From JAGTVG01 sp963699805 (GTDB taxonomy: Bacteria > Bacteroidota > Bacteroidia > Cytophagales > Cyclobacteriaceae), in assembly GCA_963699805.1 (NCBI GenBank), contig CAVOVH010000010.1:124001-188000 (forward strand): a stretch of 64,000 bases of DNA, in the 5' to 3' direction. Of the stretch, positions 25,593 to 32,908 are shown in pieces (positions within the stretch are counted from its first letter, which is position 1; every line of letters begins with the position of its first letter). A model generated the notes under the pieces. The model was not told the origin of the DNA, did no database searches, and saw nothing but the letters and a program-made list of their open reading frames with translations. The position numbers were made by a program, and so were the translations under genes.

Positions 25593-26465
25593 TTACAGGA
25601 GTGGCTCTGTCCTTCTCCGCCATTGATTGGGGGTTATATCTTTCCATTTCTTAAAGATCCGGTTAAAATTCGAAAGATTATTAAATCCAGCTTCGAAAGC
25701 AATATCAGCCACATTTTTAGGAGTATGTGTCAACTGGCTGGCGGCATAATGCAATCTCATTTCATTGATAAAATCCGTAAAACTCCTCAGGGTTCTTTTT
25801 TTGAAATAATGACTGAAGGCTGATTCATTCATCCCAATCAGAGAAGCTACTTCCCCAATCTTTATTTTATCCCTGAAATGATCCAGAATATAAGCGTGTA
25901 CCAATTCAAAATGCGTAATTTCATCTTTTTTACCTTCAAAATGATAATTTGAACTTGTTAGGTAAGTATATTCGCCCGTCTGACCCAGTTTATCAAAGAT
26001 GGAATAAAGCGAGACCCAGGTGCTGAAATCAGGATCAATTTTTAATTTTAAAATTTCTTTCTGTATTTCATCCCGGATCTTTCCAAAATAAACAATTCCC
26101 CTTTTCGCCTGTTGAAATAATTTGCGAATATGATTTAACTCCCGGCGTTTTAACAGTTCTGCGGAGAAAATGTGTTCATTAAAATGGATGACCACTACTT
26201 TGATATGTTCTGTATTTTCTTCCGGATGGCTGAAATTATTCCACCAGCAGTGGGGAATACCTGGACCAATGATGGCGAGATCAGTAAGGCTGAAGTCATC
26301 GAACCGGTCTCCCACCAGCCTTAATCCACCGCTTCCAAGAGTCAGCGTAAGCTCAAACTGGGATGGATGGTAATGGAACGGGTCCCTCAGTTTTACCGAT
26401 TCGAAAACGCTGATCTTAATGGGTTGGTCGGGATCGATTTCAATAAATTCCTGGGCAGATTTCAT
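25593..26465 (-). CDS. AraC-family transcriptional regulator
   Basis: 290 residues: an N-terminal cupin-like sensor half (FHYHPSQFELTLTLGSGGLR, GPGIPHCWWNN, VVIHFNEHIF) and a C-terminal pair of helix-turn-helix motifs (KIGEVASLIGMNESAFSHYF, then the signature NVADIAFEAGFNNLSNFNRI, FKKWKDITPNQWRR). Such cupin-AraC regulators often respond to sugars or related small ligands. Target genes cannot be read. It is flanked by a 257-base gap before the exported protein at 26723, which is transcribed divergently and is a possible target. Confidence 0.94.
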   Translation of the reverse strand: MKSAQEFIEIDPDQPIKISVFESVKLRDPFHYHPSQFELTLTLGSGGLRLVGDRFDDFSLTDLAIIGPGIPHCWWNNFSHPEENTEHIKVVVIHFNEHIFSAELLKRRELNHIRKLFQQAKRGIVYFGKIRDEIQKEILKLKIDPDFSTWVSLYSIFDKLGQTGEYTYLTSSNYHFEGKKDEITHFELVHAYILDHFRDKIKIGEVASLIGMNESAFSHYFKKRTLRSFTDFINEMRLHYAASQLTHTPKNVADIAFEAGFNNLSNFNRIFKKWKDITPNQWRRRTEPLL

Positions 26466-26722
26466 AATATGATGAAGTAGTAAATGGTTGTAAATTAATA
26501 TATTTTCACGATAGTATTGAAATTCGAACCCTAAATACGGGATAAAAATCTGGATTTACCACCCCTTCAACAAAAAATATTTCATGTGCATCAATTTAAA
26601 TTGCAATCAGGGCTATCAGGAAATGTTTCGGCCATTTAAAAATAATTACAACCTGCAATCAAATATTTAAATATTATGTACGCTATTTTATTTAATATCG
26701 CAGGAATAAAATATAAAATATC

Positions 26723-27445
26723 ATGAAATTAAAGGTTTTATTTTTTATCATTCTGTCCTTTTATGGCCATGGTTCAGAGGCGCAGGACGCCGATCAGATC
26801 TTATCGAATTATTTTAAAAAGACCGGTGGACTTCAGGCCTGGAAAGAACTCAGGACCATGAAGATCAGGGCCAATTTCGACCAGGGTGGGATGACCTTCA
26901 ATGCTTTGATTTTCAGGAAACAGCCTAATCTAAGCCGAACTGAGGTAGAGGTACAGGGAAATACCATCGTACAGGCCTATGATGGGGAAACTGGTTGGAT
27001 AATCAATCCCATGATGGGCACCTCTGAACCGCAGAAAATGCCTGTCGAGATGATGGAGGCAATGAAAGAGGAAAAATTTGAAAGCGATCTGATCGATTAT
27101 AAAGACAAGGGAAATACCGTTGAACTGGTAGGCACCGAAATGGTGGATACAGTTGAAACTTATAAGATCAGATTGACCAAGAAGAGTGGGGACGAAGAAT
27201 ATTACTATTTCGACAAACAAAGTTATTTGCCGGTGATGGAAAGCCGTTCCATCAATTTCGGTCCCATGAAAGATCAGGATTCTCAAACCTATATCAGTGA
27301 TTACCGTGAGGTGGAGGGATTGATGATGCCACATTCGATCGAGGTGAAGGCCAACGGACAATCCGTTCAAAAATTGAATATCGAAGAATATGTTTTCAAT
27401 GAGGATATCGATGATTCTATCTTTAAATTTCCCGAGGAAAAATAA
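26723..27445 (+). CDS. LolA-like exported protein
   Basis: 240 residues with a signal peptide (MKLKVLFFIILSFYGHGSEA, cleavage near AQ). The mature part has the half-barrel strand pattern of LolA/LolB-like outer-membrane lipoprotein-sorting relatives: ADQILSNYFKKTGGLQAWKE, MKIRANFDQGGMTFNALIF, IVQAYDGETGWIINPMMG, ETYKIRLTKKSGDEEYYYFD, a final IEEYVFNEDIDDSIFKFP. The same fold is common in Bacteroidota periplasmic proteins not involved in Lol, so only the fold is claimed. It precedes a TauE-type exporter by 14 bases, suggesting a two-gene transcript. Confidence 0.8.
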   Translation: MKLKVLFFIILSFYGHGSEAQDADQILSNYFKKTGGLQAWKELRTMKIRANFDQGGMTFNALIFRKQPNLSRTEVEVQGNTIVQAYDGETGWIINPMMGTSEPQKMPVEMMEAMKEEKFESDLIDYKDKGNTVELVGTEMVDTVETYKIRLTKKSGDEEYYYFDKQSYLPVMESRSINFGPMKDQDSQTYISDYREVEGLMMPHSIEVKANGQSVQKLNIEEYVFNEDIDDSIFKFPEEK

Positions 27446-27459
27446 ATCCCTGTAGCCTT

Positions 27460-28221
27460 TTGACTTTTACGGATCTATTCTCCTTCGATTTATCAATCTG
27501 GCAAATATCACTCATGATATTTTCCGCGCTTTTGATTGGGATGTCAAAAACAGGGATATCCGGAGCGGGGATGGCTATGATCCCCATCATGGCTGCAATT
27601 TTCGGAGGGAAGCTATCTACAGGGATCGTGCTGCCCATGCTGAGTATGGCCGATATTTTCGCTGTCAGTTATTATCACCGGCATGCCAACTGGTCTTATA
27701 TATTACGGCTGATTCCCACTACCGTCGTTGGGATCGTGGTGGGGATTTATGTAGGCGATATTATCTCAGACCAGGTATTTAAGGACATCATGGGGGGGAT
27801 TGTGATATTAAGTGTTGGAATTCTGGTCTGGCGGGATATCCGTAAAGACGTCCGGGTTCCAGCCGGGATGACCTTTCCGATCGTGATGGGGCTAGCAGGA
27901 GGTTTTGCGACCATGGTAGGCAATGCAGCAGGTGCCATCATGGCATTGTATCTTCTTTCCATGCGATTGCCTAAAAATGAATACATAGGAACCGGAGCCT
28001 GGTTTTTTCTGATCATCAATCTGTTTAAGATCCCTTTCCATGTTTTCATCTGGGAGACGATCAGCCTGCAAACCTTTACACTCGATCTCCTGTTACTACC
28101 AGCCATTGCGGTTGGGGCATTTTTGGGAATTCTTGTCGTAAGGTTTATTCCGGAAAAAGCCTACCGTATTTTTCTGCTTGTCACCACGGCAATTACTGCC
28201 CTCGTATTGATCATCAAATAA
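27460..28221 (+). CDS. Sulfite exporter TauE/SafE family (DUF81) permease, TTG start
   Basis: 253 residues with about eight transmembrane helices. The two halves of TauE are visible (LIGMSKTGISGAGMAMIPIM; MGLAGGFATMVGNAAGAIMA). The frame starts at TTG 27460; an internal ATG at 27514 would cut into the first helix, whereas homologues carry about 15 residues before it, so the TTG is preferred. Members move sulfonates, sulfite or related anions; the substrate cannot be read. It sits 14 bases after the LolA-like gene and 18 bases before a decayed PepSY remnant. Confidence 0.88.
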   Translation: MTFTDLFSFDLSIWQISLMIFSALLIGMSKTGISGAGMAMIPIMAAIFGGKLSTGIVLPMLSMADIFAVSYYHRHANWSYILRLIPTTVVGIVVGIYVGDIISDQVFKDIMGGIVILSVGILVWRDIRKDVRVPAGMTFPIVMGLAGGFATMVGNAAGAIMALYLLSMRLPKNEYIGTGAWFFLIINLFKIPFHVFIWETISLQTFTLDLLLLPAIAVGAFLGILVVRFIPEKAYRIFLLVTTAITALVLIIK

Positions 28222-28239
28222 TCCGGATACCCCTATGTA

Positions 28240-28569
28240 AAATTGAGGGAAAATGAATTCGATGGTCAGAAAGTCGATCTTTTACTGGGTGGCAGGAGTT
28301 TCAGGGTACCTTTTGATTCACTGGGAAATTGGAAGAAATCAAAAGTGATCATACAGTTTACGAAATCAATCAATGAATCCGTATAAGAAGCGATCCGGAA
28401 TTCTGAATTTAAGAACTGGCAGGTTGTGAAAAAAGAATTATCTGAAAAACCAGGTAAGATCGAATATGAATTCGAGTTAAAGCAAGGAGATCAAGTTTAC
28501 CAGGTTAAATACGACGGTCAGGGCCAGTTTCTTAAAAAAGAGAGGTCCATGATCCAGATAGTAAAATAA
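28240..28569 (+). pseudogene. PepSY-like (BLIP-like) protein remnant with internal stop
   Basis: A frame of about 109 codons reads KLRENEFDGQKVDLLLGG, RSFRVPFDSLGNWKKSK, then TAA at 28384, then EAIRNSEFKNWQVVKKELSE and a tail YEFELKQGDQVYQVKYDGQG ending IVK. The periodic short-strand/turn pattern and the VYQVKYDxxGxFL motif match PepSY-like periplasmic domains of Bacteroidota. There is no signal peptide and the first half is missing, so the gene is both 5'-truncated and interrupted. It fills the gap between the TauE exporter and pcm. Confidence 0.6.
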
Positions 28570-28627
28570 TTGTTGTTTTCCCGCCTGATTTTTATTATTT
28601 TATTTACTCATAATCACATACTGGATC

Positions 28628-29335
28628 ATGTTTTCTAGTCTGAAAGTATTTTACCTTCTTCTCTTTTTTATTCTTTCCCCATGGCAAAGAGTCCAGGACA
28701 AATATGCCGAGTTAAGGAAAGATATGGTGGAAAGGCAGATCAGGAACCGGGGGATCACACACCAGGCCACCCTGAATGCCATGATGGAGGTTCCCCGGCA
28801 TGAATTCGTTCCGGATAACCAGAAACCTTATGCCTATGAGGACCGTCCTTTATCCATTGGCAGTAATCAGACCATCTCCCAGCCTTATATTGTTGCCTAC
28901 ATGACCGAGGCGATCGATCCGGAAAAATCCGGCAAGGTGCTCGAAATTGGAACAGGTTCAGGTTATCAGGCAGCTGTCCTGGCGGAAATAGTTGATAAAG
29001 TTTATACCATCGAAATCATTCCTGAACTTGCTGCCCGTGCGAAGGATACATTTGAAAGGTTAGGATATGGGAATATATATGCCCGGACGGGAGATGGATA
29101 TGCCGGCTGGCCTGAAGAAGGACCCTTTGATGCCATCATCGTTACTGCTGCTCCTGAAGAGGTACCCTCACCGCTGATTGAACAATTAAAGGAAGGAGGG
29201 AGGATGATCATTCCTGTAGGCCCGGTTTACCGGGTTCAGTATCTGCAGCTACTGACCAAAAAGAACGGAAAGCTGAAAGTACAGAACCTGCTTCCGGTCC
29301 GGTTTGTCCCGTTTACGCGGGATGAGGATCAATAA
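28628..29335 (+). CDS. pcm: Protein-L-isoaspartate O-methyltransferase, with N-terminal signal-like segment
   Basis: 235 residues. After a hydrophobic start (MFSSLKVFYLLLFFILSPWQ) comes a complete PIMT: DMVERQIRNRGITHQATLNA, then VPRHEFVP, the substrate-binding IGSNQTISQPYIVAYMTE, SAM-binding VLEIGTGSGYQAAVLAE, and DAIIVTAAPEEVP. It repairs isoaspartyl residues in aged proteins by SAM-dependent methylation. Cytoplasmic PIMTs lack the leader, so this one may be exported or membrane-tethered, although SAM supply in the periplasm is a problem. Its stop is 13 bases from the convergent serpin gene. Confidence 0.93.
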   Translation: MFSSLKVFYLLLFFILSPWQRVQDKYAELRKDMVERQIRNRGITHQATLNAMMEVPRHEFVPDNQKPYAYEDRPLSIGSNQTISQPYIVAYMTEAIDPEKSGKVLEIGTGSGYQAAVLAEIVDKVYTIEIIPELAARAKDTFERLGYGNIYARTGDGYAGWPEEGPFDAIIVTAAPEEVPSPLIEQLKEGGRMIIPVGPVYRVQYLQLLTKKNGKLKVQNLLPVRFVPFTRDEDQ

Positions 29336-29348
29336 ATGCTGACTAAAA

Positions 29349-30584
29349 TCAGGAGGGATCCATCAATTTCCCGGCAAAAAGAACAGTTCCTGAAAATTTT
29401 TCACGGATCATAAAGATAAAGGGCTGATTGATCACGATAATTTCAGGTTCAGGAGGCATGGAAGTCTCCCTGATCTCGACGGCCGTAGCCGCAGCGGCTT
29501 CAGATCCCTCTTCATTAACCTCAATTACCGCCTGGTGAATAACCCTGCTGATATAAAGATCCAAGGGATTTTCAAATAATCTGGACAGATCGGCCAAATC
29601 TGTGAAGGCAATACCCATTCCCATACTTGTCAGGGCATCATTCAATAATGTTTTGTATTCAATTTTGAATTTGGGCATGGTCAGGGTGGTTTTTGCTGTT
29701 TCTGACATGGCTACCCATTCATTAAATCCGGTTTCATCAAAGGTATCAGAAATATCTTTCAGCGAATGATCCCCGGCAGGTATCAGGATGGTCATGGAAA
29801 ATTGTCCGTTACCATAAGGGATATCCACCAACCTCAAAATTTCATTACTGTAATAACCTACTTTGGCTCCTTCCACCGTCATCAGGTCAGTTTGTATCTG
29901 ACTCGCATCTTCCAGTAAAAAAGGTCCCTCCCGGGTGAGCGACTTGTCGAACTGGTATTTCCAATCTGCTTTAAAATAGATTGCGTTGATTAGATACATC
30001 ACGACATCCGGAGGGATCTGATCAATTAGATCCTCGATGAGCCCTTCGGTCTTATCACTGACCCATCCATTGATCTGTTCTTTTGCACCCGGATCGTTGA
30101 AATCAAGTCCGGAAATGCTGGCATCATAGTAGGTCTGAATGGCCTGTTTAAATGCTTCTTTGACGGTCAGATCCTTTCGGTACCAAACCGAATTAGCGAT
30201 TTTCAACAACACGGTCTTGTCAATTCCCAGGAGAAACTGAGTGAGGCTTTGATAGGATTCATTAATTTCACTTTCATTGAGGGTTTCATTATTCAGTACT
30301 TCCTGGATGACATCGAAGGTTTCCTGGCCGGAGCCATTAAGTGTCATGGCCAGGGCATATTCCACACTTAAAGGAGAGAAGAATAAGTTCGCCTGGTCAT
30401 CCTGGTTATTCAATTCATGAAAAAGATCAAAGGCAAATTTATTGGATGAGAGAATCAGCGATTTTTCCTGGGTCGTAAGATCACGCAAAACCGGTTCGTT
30501 GTCACCGATTGGATCCACACCATTATCACAACCGAAAATCAAAACAAAGGCAAAAATCCATAAAAACGATTTTTTCATGACCAT
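29349..30584 (-). CDS. Serpin (serine protease inhibitor), predicted lipoprotein
   Basis: 411 residues. The N-terminus is a lipoprotein signal (KKSFLWIFAFVLIFGC, Cys19). The serpin fold follows: NLFFSPLSVEYALAMTLNGS, LIDQIPPDVVMYLINAIYFK, WVAMSETAKTTLTMPKFKIE and the reactive-centre hinge VNEEGSEAAAATAVEI, whose small Ala/Thr run is typical of inhibitory serpins. Counting from the hinge places P1-P1' near Thr-Ser. It would trap a serine or cysteine protease at the cell surface. Two ATGs (30584 and 30578) are possible starts. Confidence 0.95.
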   Translation of the reverse strand: MVMKKSFLWIFAFVLIFGCDNGVDPIGDNEPVLRDLTTQEKSLILSSNKFAFDLFHELNNQDDQANLFFSPLSVEYALAMTLNGSGQETFDVIQEVLNNETLNESEINESYQSLTQFLLGIDKTVLLKIANSVWYRKDLTVKEAFKQAIQTYYDASISGLDFNDPGAKEQINGWVSDKTEGLIEDLIDQIPPDVVMYLINAIYFKADWKYQFDKSLTREGPFLLEDASQIQTDLMTVEGAKVGYYSNEILRLVDIPYGNGQFSMTILIPAGDHSLKDISDTFDETGFNEWVAMSETAKTTLTMPKFKIEYKTLLNDALTSMGMGIAFTDLADLSRLFENPLDLYISRVIHQAVIEVNEEGSEAAAATAVEIRETSMPPEPEIIVINQPFIFMIREKFSGTVLFAGKLMDPS

Positions 30585-30886
30585 AAAATTTTTATTATAT
30601 AGACCCCGTTGTATTTTAAAAGGTTGTAAGAATCCTGAAAATCACACTTTTGTAAAGTATCAATGTCCATTTTTAATTCTTGAGAAGAAAAGAATTGCAC
30701 ATAAATAATTAATATTATAAAAAATTTTTAATTGAATATTGATATTCCCCTCCTGGGAGCCTGCCTGGCGGCAGACAGGGGGGTATAGGGGTGGGTAAAA
30801 CAGGAATCAATCTGATTCTTTGAATTTATTTCTTGCTGACATTTTGTTTATTTGTAATATTGATATTTAAGGATTTTTATATTGAT
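30585..30886. other. Intergenic region with a GC-rich palindromic element
   Basis: An AT-rich gap between the divergent serpin and DUF4136 genes, holding both promoters. At 30747-30796 lies a GC-rich island, CCCCTCCTGGGAGCCTGCCT followed by GGCGGCAGACAGG and GGGGTATAGGGGTGGG. Its CCTGCCTGGCGGCAGACAGG core is a near-palindrome, like small dispersed repeats seen in Bacteroidota intergenic DNA. No gene seen. Confidence 0.4.
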
Positions 30887-31462
30887 ATGCGTAAACATTT
30901 TTTAATATATTTAATGGTGATTCCGCTGGTCTCCCTGGTAGGCTGCAAGCCCACCTTTAAGATCCAATCAGAGAATGTTCAGAACAAAGATTTCTCCCGG
31001 TTCAACAGTTATAAATTCTTCAATCCGGATAACATGCCGGCCTCCAATTTTTCCTTCAGCGATAAAAACAAAAAACGCATTTTTGATGCAGTTGCTGAGG
31101 AGATGGGCCGTCGTGGATATGTGAGTGTACAGGGTGCGGACCTGATCATTAAGATCCAGGGAGGGACCTCTCAGGAAATTGAAAACCGGCAACCCACTTA
31201 TTACGATCCTTATGCCTATAATTATGGATATTATGGATATCCGTATTACTGGTCAAGAGATCCATGGATGTATGATGATATCTCCAAGAAAACGACTATG
31301 ATCATCATTGATGTTCTGGATGCGGATAACAAACAATTGCTCTGGCAGGGTACAGGATACGGAGTATTGAGCGACAAGGCTGAATTGGTGGAAGTTAACC
31401 TGCGAAAGGCCATAGCAGATATATTTTCACAATTTCCGGTCCAGCCCCAACCATCCAATTAG
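30887..31462 (+). CDS. DUF4136 lipoprotein (paralogue 2)
   Basis: 191 residues from the ATG at 30887, which begins a good lipoprotein signal (MRKHFLIYLMVIPLVSLVGC, Cys20); earlier in-frame codons do not. The mature part has the DUF4136 plan: FSRFNSYKFFNPDN, then IFDAVAEEMGRRGYVSVQGA, DLIIKIQGG, a Tyr-rich insert (YDPYAYNYGYYGYPYYW), the strand MIIIDVLDADNKQLLWQGTG and a final helix. It is related to the protein at 24927-25472 but better lipidated, and the Tyr-rich insert is its own. Family function unknown; outer-membrane association likely. Confidence 0.9.
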   Translation: MRKHFLIYLMVIPLVSLVGCKPTFKIQSENVQNKDFSRFNSYKFFNPDNMPASNFSFSDKNKKRIFDAVAEEMGRRGYVSVQGADLIIKIQGGTSQEIENRQPTYYDPYAYNYGYYGYPYYWSRDPWMYDDISKKTTMIIIDVLDADNKQLLWQGTGYGVLSDKAELVEVNLRKAIADIFSQFPVQPQPSN

Positions 31463-31800
31463 AATAACCGGACCCTTCCCGGACCTGCCGGACTCGTTCC
31501 GGGATCCGGGATCTTTCTACGAATTCAAGCAAAGAATCACCAAAAGACCCCGGAATAAATCCGGAGAGGTCATTACTTCAGATGTGATTGTTATCTCGAT
31601 TTATTTTCGCCAAATAAATGGTCATTACTGCTGGATTCCAAACCTTATTTCATTGTAATTTTCCGTATATCAGTTCAGAATATTGGTTGAGATTGGGTTT
31701 CGAAAGACTTAAAGTCGTAAGATTGATAAGATCCCCGATTGCCATAGGCAATTAATTTTTAATAATTTAAAATATTTAGCTTAAATTTGGCCCTCCTAAA
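31463..31800. other. Intergenic region with GC-rich hairpins, no gene
   Basis: Just after the DUF4136 stop, 31470-31516 is a set of nested CCGG-rich palindromes (CCGGACCC..GGGATCCGG). A second hairpin GACCCCGGA..TCCGGAGAGGTC lies at about 31548-31573. They may end the DUF4136 transcript although no T-run follows. The rest is AT-rich and leads into tRNA-Thr; no gene seen. Confidence 0.4.
31782..31789 (+). promoter_or_regulatory. -7 promoter element of tRNA-Thr
   Basis: TAAATTTG is an exact match to the Bacteroidota -7 consensus TAnnTTTG and ends 11 bases before the first base of the tRNA. No clear TTG -33 element stands at the expected distance. Confidence 0.5.
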
Positions 31801-31873
31801 GCCTCCTTAGCTCAGCTGGTAGAGCGGTTCACTCGTAATGAACAGGTCGCCGGTTCGAATCCGGTGGGAGGCT
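31801..31873 (+). tRNA. tRNA-Thr (anticodon CGT)
   Basis: Acceptor GCCTCCT/GGGAGGC (one G-T pair), D-arm GCTC...GAGC, anticodon stem GTTCA/TGAAC around CTCGTAA (anticodon CGT, reading ACG), and T-arm GCCGG-TTCGAAT-CCGGT. The discriminator base is T and CCA is not encoded. Confidence 0.95.
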
Positions 31874-32507
31874 CAGCATAATGAGTGATTGATTGAATGA
31901 TTGATTGAGGGGATTTTGGGGGATGTGGAGATTTGGGTAGTGAGCAAAGGAACGGCGACATATTTTACTGATCCTTTGACAACCATTCAATGACATCATT
32001 TCCAGAATTGACTCGAATGTTCAAAGTCCATCGACCATAAACAGGGGATTCAGTGCTGTTCTATGGTGCTGCAAAGCAATGCCGGAGCCACTTCGGATGT
32101 CAGAGGTTGCCTGCCGCCCTAATCATATTCACTGAAAATCAAATATTATTTTGCCAAAAAAACTCTTCTCTTCTTTAGAAAGGTAACATCAAGTGTTTTT
32201 TGTGAAAAAAATTTTACAAATCGATAAACCCACTTTTAAATAAATTCCCAAAAACAATTTATTGCATTTACCATGATTGGTCTTTTATCGACAAGTACCT
32301 TTCTGATTTTAAATTGATAAAACCCTTTAATAAATAAATCAGATTAGAGATGAGAGTAATAAGAAAGCCTGCACATGTTCTCGGACCTATAGATCTTATT
32401 TATTAACTTTGTGAAACAGGATATTGAACACCGGACGGGAGTGTCAATAAACACGATTTACTTGCTGATATGTTGCTAAACCACTAAATGAGTTTACACT
32501 TTCAAAC
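31874..32507. other. 634-base intergenic region with a possible minus-strand gene end
   Basis: No intact gene. On the minus strand 31965-32060 reads TESPVYGRWTLNIRVNSGND, VIEWLSKDQ and a stop. It resembles the C-terminal end of a protein but is preceded by a stop in frame, so it may be a fossil or chance. A direct GATTGATTGA-like stutter follows the tRNA (31880-31910). Near the right end TAACTTTG at 32404 fits the -7 consensus and could serve the small His-rich gene starting at 32508. Confidence 0.4.
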
Positions 32508-32828
32508 GTGGCAAAACAATTTAAAAAATATCTGTCCCTTTGGTTCATTGTACTGCTTTTTTTTCCTCAAATAGAAAAAGGCATTCATGACTATAACCAT
32601 CGGGATGATTTTTTTTGCCGATCTGCAGCTCATCATCTGCAATTGTCACAACATCACTGCTTATTATGTGATTTCATATTAACCATCCCATTCGATCCGG
32701 TTGAGACCCCTATTGATTTCAGAATATTTGAATTATCCATCATTATTTTCCCTGAGATCATAAATGGGATCATTCAGAAAATAGAATATTTCGTTGCCCT
32801 GCGAGCCCCACCTGATCGAATCGGATGA
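32508..32828 (+). CDS. Small His/Cys-rich protein coupled to a TonB receptor
   Basis: 106 residues starting at GTG 32508. A signal-like hydrophobic segment (YLSLWFIVLLFFPQIEKG) is followed by a dense set of possible metal ligands: HDYNHRDDFFC, AAHHLQLSQHHC, LLCDF. Its stop overlaps the start of the longer receptor frame at 32825 (ATGA), so translation is coupled. The layout recalls small HxxH/CxxC proteins next to metal TonB receptors in Bacteroidota. A role in metal binding, perhaps Cu or Zn, is inference from ligands and context. Confidence 0.65.
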   Translation: MAKQFKKYLSLWFIVLLFFPQIEKGIHDYNHRDDFFCRSAAHHLQLSQHHCLLCDFILTIPFDPVETPIDFRIFELSIIIFPEIINGIIQKIEYFVALRAPPDRIG

Positions 32829-32908
32829 TCCGAATCAAACCCATTGACAATTCAACCCGTTCGTGGTTGAATATCACTTTTCATTTAGTACGATATAACG
32901 ATTATAAA

